Positions 13,905-25,300 of a stretch of DNA of 64,000 bases are shown piece by piece; position 1 is the stretch's first letter; every line of letters begins with the position of its first letter. The notes under the pieces were generated by a model. That model did no database searches and was not told where the DNA came from. It saw only the letters and a program-made list of their open reading frames with translations. A program made the position numbers and the translations under genes. Origin of the DNA: Blastomussa wellsi (lineage: Eukaryota > Cnidaria > Anthozoa > Scleractinia > Plerogyridae); NCBI GenBank assembly GCA_947652115.1, contig OX393561.1, positions 40,786,008 through 40,850,007 of the forward strand, in the 5' to 3' direction.

Positions 13905-14498
13905 ACCAAGATGATAAATTATCAGCTGTATGAAGAAACACGAAGCCGGCTACACTTCCGTTTGTTACATCTTCTTGGGAGATTTGTGCACATCCTAACT
14001 TGAAAGTGGGATCAAGAATCCAAGATGCAACTATTTCTAGCTAAATCATTATCGTATCAAGCATAAAAGTCCAAAACGTTAGACATACATGTAAACAACC
14101 TTAAACATGACTGCGGCCATTTTGAAAGAAAACAATTCTAGTCCCAGAGCCCCTCGTTATTTTTGAATATGCAGTGTTAGTGATTGAGGTTTCTTTGTCA
14201 AAGAGCATGCTCATCATTCTCGTCCCCATAGCCCTTTTCGTCCTGCTGGCTAAGAGAAACGAAAAGGGCTATGGGGACGAGAATGCATGCTCATTTGTTA
14301 CCTTCCCCAGGCTTTGTCGGTCAAGAAAGAGAATTTTCGAACATTGCGCGAGGAGAAGATCTTCGTTTGCATCGTGGGTAGAAGCAAATAGACAGAATTT
14401 TTTGTGTTCGTTAATCTATATTTTTTGGAGGAGTTAGAACCTGGCCTAGGATACTGTAAAGAAAACCCTTCGAAGCAGTCTTCTCAAGGAGAGAAAAC
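13905..14498. promoter_or_regulatory. Shared 5' region between divergent RPGRIP1L and SDR39U1 genes
   Basis: About 594 bp separate the two start codons, which point away from each other. This makes the stretch the likely bidirectional promoter plus both 5' UTRs. No clear TATA box is visible on either side. It contains the perfect hairpin at 14215-14285. The promoter role is inferred from gene arrangement only. Confidence 0.5.
14215..14285. repeat. Perfect 27-bp inverted repeat with 17-nt loop
   Basis: Arm 14215-14241 (begins CATTCTCGTCCCCATAG) is the exact reverse complement of arm 14259-14285. A related motif, CTCGTCCCCAGAG, occurs near 43108 beside a SINE-like head. The hairpin may therefore be a small mobile-element derivative rather than a promoter element. 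Confidence 0.85.
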
Positions 14499-15413
14499 AT
14501 GAGGGTTCTTGTAGGTGTGTTTTGCAGTTTATATGTAATGTGATGCATGTATTGTACGTTTCAAGAGGGTCTTGTTCAGTTTTGGTTTTATAAAAAGTTG
14601 CATCGCCTTATAGAGGTGTAAGATTGGTAAGATTTTTTGCTGTAGCTTTGTTGGCAATTATGACCTGATTAATAAGGCTTTTTTGCAAAAAAATAATTGA
14701 CTGTTGCATGGTGATCTTTTATTGTAAACCTGTGACTACCCCGACCCCCTCAGTCACTCACCTCACTCTAAGGTTAGCAGGAGCACAGCCGGGATTTTTC
14801 AAAGTGGGGGGGGGGGGGTCACACTGTATGTCACTAGTTGATTTTTTGAATTCCTGCATTTTCACCACCTAAATATTGTACGTTGTTTACTTAAAAGGTC
14901 TCATGAAGGGGGGGGGGGGGGGGTCATGGGCACCCCAGGACCCCCTTGCTACACCCTTGTCATAGAATTATGATGCCTTACAATGGTGAAATGCTTAAAA
15001 ACAGTTATGAACAAGGGATAATCATAAATGCAATGTAACCAAAGGAGATGTTGCCACCCATTCGTACCACCATAACAATGTAGCTCAAGGTCCAAAAGCC
15101 TTAAGCTCATAATTTTTTATCATGGTTCTATTTTTTTATTTATCTATTTATTTGACTTCGCCACAGTGAATCAACACCAGGAGATGAAACAGGACTTGCT
15201 TCTCAATTGATATCAACTCCTTTGTTACCCACCCAGCCCACCAAAGATTGACCACAACACCAGGAACTTTTCGAGAAGTGTGTAGGTTCTTTAATGTCCC
15301 CTGCTAATCATGCAACACTGAAGATGCAGGAGATGGGGCCTATGATTTATAGTCCTTATCCGAGAAGAATTGAACATCTAACCATTTGCAGATGTAATTA
15401 CAAAGGCAGCACG

Positions 15414-15449
<36 letters not shown>

Positions 15450-15618
15450 TGGTCTGAGGTTCGAACTCTTGACCCCTTGCACAGCAGACTGTTGCTCTAC
15501 CAACTGAGTTAACCAGGCAGCGGTTATTTGTGTTACTAACCATTTGTACCACCATGACAATGTATCTCAAGGTCCAAAAACCTTAAGCCTATAATGTTTT
15601 TATCATGGTTTGATTATT

Positions 15619-15649
<31 letters not shown>

Positions 15650-18600
15650 ATTGTTTACATGTGAAAGTTTCAGAATTGTATTTTATGCGGAGCGTGTCGA
15701 AACAAAAGATATCCCTTGAGAAACTTGCTAAAAGTAATTTAAACACTTCCAGTAACATAACTTACAGATTTCGCTTCACCATACAATTCCATAATTTCGA
15801 TGGCATCGAAAGTGGTGGAGGCTGATGTGAGCCCTTTAAGGAAGGGTTAAACCAGTAGTCCACAGGCATTTATAACAAAATCCCTTATCTTTTCAGGGGG
15901 AGGAACAGGATTCATCGGCAAGGCTTTGGTAGACTCCTTAAAATGTAAAGGTCATGAGGTGATGATCATATCAAGAACAGAGGCACCTGGAAGAATAACT
16001 TGGGTCAGAGCTCTATTAAAGAAAGATATATATAACTACTATTTTTCATAAGTTAGACAAGACATTGCCTATATCGACACATTACCAACAGTATTGGAAT
16101 CTAGATTGTAATGTAGGTTGTATAAGTAGACATGATTGATAAGAAAAAAGAAGTGACCAATGCTGGACTAGAAGAAAGTGCTGACCCATTATCTGATTTT
16201 CCTGCTGGATATATGCCACTGGGGTGGTAAAATGCAGTCACTAAATTTCATCTTGCACTGCACCAATCTACATGTAGATCACATGAATTAAAAACTTTTA
16301 TCATGTGGACACTTCATTTGTCAGAAAGCCAACAGAAAGCTTCATGACTTTCAGATACTCTGCTGTAAAACAGTATGAAATGTCCCATTAAAATTGAACA
16401 AAACAGGCCTTTCTTTCAAGCTGAATACATTTTGTGAGTTTTCCGACTCTGTTGGCTTGATAGTGTCATTATTGTAATTTATACAAATTGTGGAAAAACG
16501 AAGTTTACGTTGCCATGAATAACGGTTACAATAATAGAACTAAAGTTTCATCATATAGCCAACGATGACAAATGCATAATTTTGTTGTTCTTGTCCTGAT
16601 TCAATACTGAACATACTTTTGTTGACTGCGAAGATTCTTCAAATTTTTATTCACAAATTATATCTTGGTTTAACAGCTGCAAAGATACAGAGTTTACTCT
16701 GTCTAATAAACATATTGCTTTCCATGACACTTCCCACTTGACGATTGGGCTCTTGCATCCCCTAAAATGCAGATTAAACTTACTCATCATCTTAGGTAAA
16801 CAACAGAGTGGTAAAGTCATGACATCACAAAAACTAAATTTATGAAATTATGGGATTTACTGAGATATTCTGAAAGTACATGATGAAGAATGCCCAATTG
16901 CCAATAATAAGTATCTTATTTCAATTTGGGGGTGAGATATTGGCCCTTTCATGCTTCAGTGACCCCATACAAATCTTTGTAATTTTGTCTTTGTTCTAAA
17001 CCGTTTTGCCTAAAGAAGCTGGAATTCAAGTCAAATAATTAACTATACTCATGTCTGTTACAGTTGTTAGTAGTGATTTGTGAATTTGTGAAATAAATAT
17101 AAGAACTGGTATAACAAATGTTTTAAATGTTTAGATGTCAAATTTTTGTTTTCCCTTCCAAACAGAATGAAATTTCAGAGTCTCCTTTGCCGGAATGTGA
17201 GGCAGTCATAAATCTTGCTGGAGAAAACATTCTAAATCCTCTTAAAAGGTATATCTATTAGAAGAGTCTTGTAAATATAGTCATTACCATTTACTTCTGA
17301 TAAAACAAGAGCAAATCTTAATATCCAAATGGAATCATTATGCAGATCACAAAGTCTGCAACCACCTGGAAACCATGAATTTAGCAATTCATTGAGACTT
17401 TGCTTAAAGGATATTGGAGCTCCCGTTTTGGAGTTTATTGTATCGTTTTTGAAAAGATAATGAAAAATAATGAATTTGTGGTCCACAAATGTTATGTGGA
17501 TATACTCAAATGTACATCACAACTCGGATTGCATACTTAAAAACTAAATAATATCAGATGTTTTATATTAAGTGTACTCTGTTTATTTGAAAAAATAAAT
17601 TACTGTTTGTTCTTGTGATACTTTTCAGATGGGATGAAGGATTATTAAAGAAATTACGAGACAGTCGCCTGGAAACCACTAGTACCTTGGCAAGAAAAAT
17701 TGCAGATGCAACAAATCCACCAAAGGTTTTTGTTTCCTCCTCTGCTGTTGGTAAGTCCTTAAAAGATATTAATAATTTTTACTATATACATGTATTCTAC
17801 AGTTTACAGTATCTGTAAATTTTAAACCAACAAGAACAGTTGTGAAACGTCTTTGTACATACTGCATTAAGCAGACATGTGGAGTTCACTGACTTTATTG
17901 ACACTTCTCTAAGGTGAGCAAATCAGTAATCTACTGTGCAGTAGGGTCGGAAATTAATTTTTTGACCTTGGCACCATCCGGCACAAAAAGGTTTTGGTCA
18001 CCAGCTAGCAATTTGTGGTCGCCTAAATGTTTTCTCCTTCTGGGGGTGGAACTCGCTACAATTGTAGGTTAACAGAAAAATCCCTTTCTCTTTTATTTCA
18101 GAATAAGCGGCAAGATAAAAAGTCAAGGCGATCTAAATTTTTTGTCAGTGTAATTGTCTTGGCCTGAAATTTGAATATAATATGCAGCGCAGTGAAGGTA
18201 GTCTTGGGAATAAATAGTGGTAAAATTCTGGTTGCCATTGCAAATTGTCTAGTCACATTGGCAACCAGGAAGGCACAATTTTGAGACCCAGTGCACTTGA
18301 ACTCTTTTTTATATGAAATCCTCTCTGAGGTTTATATTCCTCTCTTTAGGTTTAAACCTCTCATAACCTGTACTACATGTACTATCTGTTTTATGTCATT
18401 TAAAAAAGAGTGCCACAGTGCTGATGTTACAGTACAATTTTGCCCTTGGTACAATTTGGTATTTGCTGTTTGTTTCATGTTCATTATCGTATAAATTATT
18501 GCCATACTCTAGAACAAAGAAAAATGCTGAATCGTACTAAGGGTAAAACTGAACCACAACATTGACATTAGAATTACAAAACGTTCATTCTGTGGTAATG

Positions 18601-21145
18601 ACCTCGTCGGCTGTGTCCTCTGCTCTAAGGTAAACTAAAACTGCAGACGTTGTCAATCCTCTGAGACAGGACCCGAAAATCGAAGGTGTCATCACGCAGC
18701 ATTTACAGGTAGTAAGAAACTCTGTGTGATGGGAAATGGCCGCTAACAACTGTTTTATTGTCTGTTGTATTTTGCTGTAGGCTACTATCCTGTTAGTGAC
18801 ACTGTAGAGTATACTGAGGATTCACCTCCAAGCTCTGCTGACATACTGACAACCCTTTGTAATGATTGGGAGAACAGTGCTAAACTCCCTGAAGACTGCA
18901 AGACCAGATTGGTCATCCTGAGGATTGGAGTGGTATTGGGCCGCAGTGGGGGCATGATACAGCGGTCAATATGGCCTTTCTGGCTCGGACTCGGCGGTAG
19001 GTACCTGATGCAGGGTTTGCATGCACCTTGAAAGTCCTTGAATCACAGAATAAAAATTCAAGGTCTTAAAAGTCTTAAAAATCCTTGAAATTTGTAGCTA
19101 ATTTCAATCAACGTTGACTTTTACCTGTCTAGTAGGCACACTCGCTACTATGGGCAGCTGATTAATGCTGACTTTTGTAGTGCATGGAGCCCTTGAAAAA
19201 TGGAAATATGTCCTTGAAAGTCCTTGAATTTTTAGTCCAAAAATTATACGAACCTTGCAGTGATGTCAGATGCAATTTCATCTCCAGTGCTTCAGTGGCA
19301 GAATACGAAATGTGATAGTTGATTAGATATCCTACCACATCAAGCCCAGTACTGAAAGGGTTTTTTTTACCTCGGTGCGCAGTCTGTAAGAGAATTTCAG
19401 TTTTAAAAGTGAAACTATCGCAGTGAGTAATTTATGCAAGTTGTGAAAAAAATTTTAAAGGTTGGAGTGGTGGCCTAATGGTCACAAACCAATTCTCCAG
19501 GAATTGAACTCTATTTCTTTTGTTTCAACAGTTCAATATGGCCTTTTGTCACGTGTGGGAAAACGCTGTATAAATGGGGGAGGATGATGATGATGATGAT
19601 GATGATGCCTTTTATAACTCCGTCTCGGAGCATAGGCCACAGATAAAGCGCCCCCACCCTCCTCTGTCTCTGGCCTTCTGTTCAATCTGATTCCAGGTGT
19701 AGCCTTTCAGCTGGATGGTCCTTTCTGTGTCTCTTTTCCAGGTGTTTCGTGGTCTTCCTCGCCGCCTACTTCCCTGAGGGTTCCAGCCCAATGCTTGCCG
19801 CGCTATGCAGGTGTTTGATCTCCTAAGTATATGCCCGATCCATGTCCACTTTCTTTTCTTGTTGCTATTTGTGTGTGCTGTCTTGGAGAAAGGAGGATCG
19901 GTCGGGCAGGTTCCCGATTCTGCTGGCTTTCCCTGCTCGGCGTCATACGTTCAGATGAACCCCTTCCTACAGGACAGCGGATGTGTGTTTGGTGCTTCTG
20001 TGTTTCTGTAACAATATAATTTTTACTAGGTGGGGTTGTTAACCCCACGCTAAACCCCCAGACTTGGAGGACCAGTGTATTTTCTGTTAGGGTTTTTTTT
20101 CCCTTAGCCATAGGTTCCGGTTATTAAGGCGCCGGAGACTCGCCTGTCACCATTGCCACTCAGCTGTAGCACTAAGTGCTACATTTCCAGGGTTACGGCG
20201 AGGACGTGTGGCATCTGATTTGCTGACAGAGCCTTTGGAAACGGTGGGCATTTCTCAGCATTTTTGGAGCGTACCTGATGGCACCAGCACGCTCCACTGA
20301 GACCCCTTACCAGCCTTCAACCCCAAAAAAAATGGGGGAGGGGGAGGGGGGTAACCCTGCGATGGACTAGAAAAATACTCAAGTCGCTTCATGCTACGGA
20401 AACTGGAATAAGCTCCCAATACGTAGTATTAATAGTTAATAATAATGATAATTAATAAGTGGAACTTATATAGCGCATTTTTTATGCCGAACATGATCAA
20501 ATGCGCTTTACAGTTTGATAAAATAATTAAAAATAAATGAAATTTACAAGCAGTTAAGATTGAAAATAAATACATGAATAAATAATAATTATACTTACAA
20601 AGTAAACAATAAATATTTGACGAATTAAAATATATAAGATTTACAAATTAAAAGCTTGTTTTAAAAGATATGTTTTGAGGTGGCACTTAAAACTTGAGAG
20701 TGAGTCAAGACTAGATATTTTACAGGGCAGATTGTTCCAGCTGAGCTTCGGGGCTGCATAAGTATTGTCTAAAAGGGTCATTTTATCTTCTTTTCTTTCT
20801 TCAGGTGTAATAGGGAGCGGTAAACAGTATTTTCCTTGGATTCACATCAGTGATATGACAGGAATCATTGTCCACGCCCTCGAAAACGATCACGTGATAG
20901 GTGTAATGAACGGAGTAGCACCGGAAATTGTAACGAACCAGCGGTTCACCAAAGAGTACGCAGGCGCACTGTGGAGGCCAGCCATTCTACCGACACCCGC
21001 GTTTTTAATCAATTTTATATTCGGTCAGGAGCGCGGCAAAATTATTTTGGAAGGGCAGAAAGTTATTCCTAAACGGACTCTGGAACTGGGTTACAAGTAT
21101 CAGTTCCCGGAATTGAAGTCAGCGCTGGCAGATATTGTCAAATGA
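14499..21145 (+). CDS. SDR39U1: SDR39U1-type epimerase-family protein (atypical short-chain dehydrogenase/reductase)
   Basis: Six exons, all GT-AG and phase-consistent: 14499-14514, 15897-16003, 17166-17248, 17629-17750, 18781-18996, 20805-21145. Together they encode 294 aa plus TGA, the usual length for this family. Residues 1-13 form the Rossmann nucleotide-binding start [20 protein letters not shown] follows near residues 58-64, then SSSAVGYYP, then VLGRSGGM. The C-terminal DUF1731-type end is [20 protein letters not shown] and a GYKYQFPEL stretch. Exon 1 carries only 16 coding bases. The family binds NAD(P)H; its physiological substrate is not established, so only the fold and cofactor are safe. 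Intron 1 contains a SINE, a direct repeat and a G-run repeat. Intron 5 contains a hAT-like MITE, an RTE-like LINE end and a SINE tail. A possible AATAAA lies at 21519-21524, 374 bases after the stop. Confidence 0.95.
14784..14965 (-). repeat. Dispersed G-run repeat, copy 1
   Basis: Contains two long poly-G runs and, in reverse complement, the GGGGTCCTGGGGTGCCCATG and AAACAACGTACAATATT words shared with 42602-42782 and 56284-56425. Lies in SDR39U1 intron 1. Confidence 0.7.
15061..15132 (+). repeat. ~75-bp direct repeat, left copy
   Basis: It shares GTACCACCATAACAATGTAG, CTCAAGGTCCAAAAGCCTTA and TATCATGGTT with 15543-15617 at about 88% identity. The two copies flank the antisense SINE at 15155-15525. 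Confidence 0.8.
15155..15525 (-). repeat. tRNA-derived SINE, antisense in SDR39U1 intron 1
   Basis: In reverse complement the right end reads GGTTAACTCAGTTGGTAGAG and AAGAGTTCGAACCTC, i.e. pol III A and B boxes. A non-coding body follows. Distinct from the 36369 SINE family. Confidence 0.75.
15543..15617 (+). repeat. ~75-bp direct repeat, right copy
   Basis: Partner of 15061-15132, separated from it by the SINE. It is too long to be an ordinary target-site duplication. Confidence 0.8.
19011..19258. mobile_element. hAT-like MITE in SDR39U1 intron 5
   Basis: The left end CAGGGTTTGCATGCACCTTG and right end ATACGAACCTTG are imperfect inverted repeats of the CAGGGTTCGTA type found in hAT elements. 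The interior repeats GTCCTTGAA. It starts only 14 bases after the exon 5 donor site. Confidence 0.6.
19575..19842 (-). mobile_element. RTE-like LINE 3' end (CFDP2-like C-terminus) with trinucleotide tail
   Basis: Minus-strand frame 19842-19612 encodes [20 protein letters not shown], then [36 protein letters not shown] and a stop. The 3' tail is a (TCA)n run at ~19581-19607. The upstream part is eroded. This is the usual C-terminus of RTE-type endonuclease/reverse-transcriptase proteins. Confidence 0.85.
20335..20760 (+). repeat. SINE tail followed by AT-rich dispersed repeat
   Basis: 20340-20420 repeats the SINE tail words GTAACCCTGCGATGGACTAG and CGCTTCATGCTACGG. 20455-20760 has CTTATATAGCGCATTTT and AAATGCGCTTTACAG, a common invertebrate repeat signature. 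Lies just upstream of SDR39U1 exon 6. Confidence 0.55.
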
Positions 21146-21518
21146 AAAAAAATTCGCGTCTTGTTAAACCGCACTGGGACTATGTAAGTTTTGTGATCTA
21201 GTGAAGAGATAATGGTAGAAGCGACTGCTAGTCTTTGATGAAAATGGTCAACATATTTCTTCATGTTACGTGGTGCTTGTTTTATAAAGTACACAAACAG
21301 TTCTTGGTCTGTCGTTGTTCTTTTCGACCTGCAACCGCTAATACTCAATTCCCACTATAACATACAAGGCGTCATTCCAGTTGTATTCAGCATCAGCAAG
21401 TCCGAGACTTGGCAAAATTTAATATCACTTCCGTGATTCCTGCAAGCGCGTCTCATGGAGGAAATTGAAGGGTTAACAAAACAACTGAAGAAAATTGTTT
21501 CACGACCTGGTGAATTAA

Positions 21519-21524
21519 AATAAA
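21519..21524 (+). terminator. Candidate polyadenylation signal of SDR39U1
   Basis: AATAAA lies 374 bases downstream of the SDR39U1 stop codon, before the convergent P4HTM-like gene A. Chance occurrence in AT-rich DNA cannot be excluded. Confidence 0.35.
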
Positions 21525-22114
21525 ATCCAGACCAAGTATATATTTTGTTTTGTTTGACTTTTTTTACAAAGTAAGGAGATAAAATTAAAGAAAACGTTAG
21601 AATGAATATGAAAGTGGCTACATATTGTTGCTCTTTAATTTCTTTTTTGATACTCCTGTCTCGCAGGTTTTCTTTTCTTTCTCTCCTTCCGTGGATTGAT
21701 GAAAAGAGAGCAAAGAAATCTCTAGAACAGATTGACACTATTACATAATTCAGACGCAAATTCAGTCGCAAAAATTTGAAGCAGCCTACAACCAACGTTT
21801 CCCTCTGTTGCTAAATATGGTGAATAGTGAAAAGTTGATTGTAAGACTGATACAGGGTGCGTCATTCTCTAAGACTTGAAACGTTCCACGTGACCTACAA
21901 AGCCGACTGGTATTTTTTGTCATGAAACATGCTAACACATTTTAGAAAATATGGGGCGATGCTCCATACAGTCAATATATGCACTATTGTGTGAAGTCTA
22001 TTGTTTAAGGGCTAGGTCTCATTGTTGCGTTCTTTGTGACGTACTTCAGGACTTGCTATTGACTTGGTAAATGACGCTCGATCCAAAATAAATTGACCTC
22101 GTTCCTAATGTGTG

Positions 22115-22187
22115 GCTTCATAGCTTAGTTGGTAGAGCATCGCACCAGTATTCGCGGAGGTCACGGGTTTGAATCCCATTGAAGCTC
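22115..22187 (+). pseudogene. tRNA-Thr-like pseudogene or tRNA-derived repeat
   Basis: The stretch has a D-arm-like AGCTTAGTTGGTAGAGC, a B-box-like GGGTTTGAATCCC and a closing acceptor stem (GCTTCA with TGAAGC). The anticodon arm has one base too many, and the expected GGT anticodon is changed to AGT-like. It is therefore probably a tRNA-related repeat rather than a working tRNA. Confidence 0.55.
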
Positions 22188-22344
22188 TGATTTTTTCAGG
22201 CTTCTTTTTTTTTGAATTGGAAATTAACCGCGATGATCATTCTTCACTTTCACCTACATCCGCAGTTCACATTTAGCTTTGTCGCTTGTGTTTGCCTACT
22301 TAGTTTAAGCCAGTAAGGAGGAAATAGCATAAATTATCAGCCGT

Positions 22345-25300
22345 TCATCTGCCTCCAATATCATGTTCACTTTTGAAATGAGCCCACGGTGCGTCAGTGG
22401 ATGTGATCCAGTTGTTGGCGATCCATTTGACCTCAGACCACAATCCACAGCCACCATGCAGGGAATATTCGTCCATCTCTCCCATCCAACCTGTTTCTTC
22501 ATCTACAAAGTGGTTGTACCACATAACCGCTTTGCCTCGCTTTGGTGTTACCACTAGTTTTGCATCGTGACAGAACTGCATCAAGTTGAACTTGTCGCCT
22601 CGCATGGTTTGGATCCACGTCTGGGAAGAGAAGACGGTGCAATATATAAGGCTCTGTACTTCCAAAGCGTTCTTCTATTCAGTATTACCAAGAGAAAATC
22701 ATATTCTCTTGGTATTACATCAACACAAACGTTACCTCGTTCCCAGATCTAATATGGGCGAAGATCAAGGAACGAGATTCCATGAATGAAACAGCAAAAC
22801 TTAAAAGCAGCGTTCAACACAAACCTAGCTTCTTTTTCACGTCAGAAATGTGCATCTTTTTTAATACAGTTAGGAAAACATTTCTGCCACTTGCTAGTGT
22901 GCATGTTGCCGTTTTTGAATAGAATCGTTTATCTGAATTCAAGAAATATGAATTGAAATCACATTGTCAAGGAAATGACCAAACTTGCAATGTTGGTGAT
23001 TCAGGAAGACGACATTTTAAAAATTTCCCGAAAATTAAAGGAGCTACGTCATCGTTAGTGCCCTTTCAAACCTTTCGTCATTTTCAATCCGTTTCAATCT
23101 TCTCCATCTTCAGCCATCCTTGTTACTTTGTGGTTTATCATATCTTTCACAGCACGCCAAAATAGAGATTTACGGGAAAGTAAAGTTGGCTTAAATCTTC
23201 TTAAAGCTGGTTATCCAACTTTACGCTATGAATTAAAGCTTGTTAAAGTTACTTAAATGTTTTAATGCATTTACTCAAGCTTTAATTAGGAGTGTAAAGC
23301 TGGCATAAAGATTAGCTTTAAGAAACGTAAAGGGAGCGTAAAGCAACTTAAAACAGACGATTACGACAGCTTTAAGTTGGCTTTACACTGCAGTAAAGTT
23401 ATCTTTTCATTCTGTGTTTGGTGTTTTTCTTCCTTAGCAAACTATATTATTTTTAGGTTTCCTACATTTTAAGGGTAATTTAGGTTATCGAAGAAATGAC
23501 TCAAAATATTGTGACGTCGCTCCTTTAAGTGTACGTCGCGAAATACGACCACTACAGTAGCGAAATAAGCGTGTCGCAAAAATAAATTTTACACGGGTAG
23601 TTGTTGGTTAACTTCATTATATCGATAACCAAGAATAAAGGAATAAACACAATAGTGTTTCAACTGAAATGAATTGAAAATGAATCTAATTTTTGCAAGA
23701 AGTCATTATGATCAGCCATGTCCTCATACGCAAACGGCGTGCAGACTGACACACAAGGCTTGATCCAAAAGTGGTTGTGAACCAACCTGTTTATCAAAAG
23801 TCGCTTTATCGACAACAGGGAAAGCCGTTTCTCCTCCGTACTTGACATCATTCAAATAGTACAAGACAGTAGCGTATCTGCAATAAAAAGTAAATAAACG
23901 TAATCGCAAAATGCGTGTTATAGGTTACTTGTTCATGATTGAGGCCGTATTTGGGAACAAATTTAATAAACAAATCATAAAACTGTTATTCGATATCATC
24001 GTACTGAATAAAGAAAATCTGTCAAATCCCGCTTTTGCGCACCATAAAAGTTCTAGTTAATTGGCCACTGACTTCCCAGTTATCTTCTGCCTCAGTGTCA
24101 GAACGAGTCTAAGTGCGAAAGAATAGACCTTATTCACGATAGCCGCCATGTTTGTTTTCACATTGTAATGCAATCAGGCACGTGATTTGTGAGGGGGCAA
24201 ACAAGCCTCAATCGCCAAATTTCAGCTGGTTTCTTATCATGTCTGATAATTTTTTTCATAGCCATGCTTTGGTTTCTGTTTTGTGGTTTAAATATTCTAA
24301 TTTTAACGCAATTTTGGCACTTTATAAATAAGGAAACGTCTTACTTCAAACTAAACTTATAATGAAATCATTGTTCCATAACTTGGCTCTCAAATGTGGC
24401 TTTACCGCAGATACTTCACTATTTAGACCGTCCGTTTTTCCGAGAAACGGGCATCATTTCAATGGTTGCCCCCTGGCAGACAACGTGGCTAACTTACATA
24501 ATAATATAAAAACATCTGGCGGCTATCGTGAATATGGTCTATTCATATGAAAATGTGTTTTATCTGTATCTTCATTTCCATGCAAAGCAAACTCATTTCA
24601 TGAAAATGGTTTCGCGCTCAGACTCGTTTTTAAACAGAGCGAAAAGGGAACTCGGAAATAGCCTATTCCCTTCTAGTCTGAAGTGTCAGCCATCTCGCGC
24701 TGCTCCTTCAGGGATTAGGCCGAGAAGGCGGGTGGCTCTTCGTATTCGTCCCCCTCCCCCATTGAAGAATCATTTGCGACCAAACCGAATTTTAACCCAC
24801 TACTAATTATCTTGCTATGTTTGTTTTTTGTATACTAACTATAGACAGACGCCGGACGTCTGAAAAGGGTCTTGGGAAAACGTGCGAAATCAGTTACTGT
24901 GGGATCCATGCCTTCCCAACTCTTCGTTATAGTAACTAGAGAAAAGAAGCATTGTTCTGAAATCTGCTTAATTGGGTTTTGGTTCGAAGCAAAATGCTAA
25001 AGAACGTGTTCAATAACCGCTAATGCATACGGCGTACGTGCCAGGGAGGGGAGGGGGAAACAGAAGTTCCCAAATTTTGGGCAACTCAGATTTCTTGGGC
25101 AGCACGAGACGATAAATTTGTGCAAGGCAGCTTGGGAGAATTTTTCGAGCAAATGGTTCACCACCACCCCGCCATGCCACCTTCCTGGCAAAAAATGGCC
25201 ATAAGCCTATGCGCTAATTTACCTGCACACTCTACAGTTCGGTAGCAAATCCAGCTCCAAGTGACAGCACTTAACATGTGATTGATTCGCCACGTACTGA

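Larger units (their letters stand above)
21146..22344. other. Convergent 3' spacer between SDR39U1 and P4HTM-like A
   Basis: This stretch holds the 3' ends of two converging genes and a degenerate tRNA-Thr-like sequence (22115-22187). A 146-codon minus-strand open frame at 21355-21795 has no recognisable motif and is not called as a gene. Nothing else is recognised. Confidence 0.6.

Noticed and set aside
14105..14120. Alternative RPGRIP1L start (MAAVMFKV) on the minus strand
   Set aside because: The frame stops after 13 codons and has no suitable donor, while the ATG at 13904 joins in phase to the next exon and matches the family.
21355..21795. 146-codon minus-strand open frame in the SDR39U1/P4HTM-like A spacer
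   Set aside because: No recognisable motif, AT-rich, mixed hydrophobic and basic composition typical of chance frames, and it lies in the 3' flank of two converging genes.
22953..23410. Possible gene or palindrome in P4HTM-like A intron 10, with repeated TTAAAGC/GCTTTAA words
   Set aside because: No coding support, and the inverted words are too short and scattered to define an element with ends.
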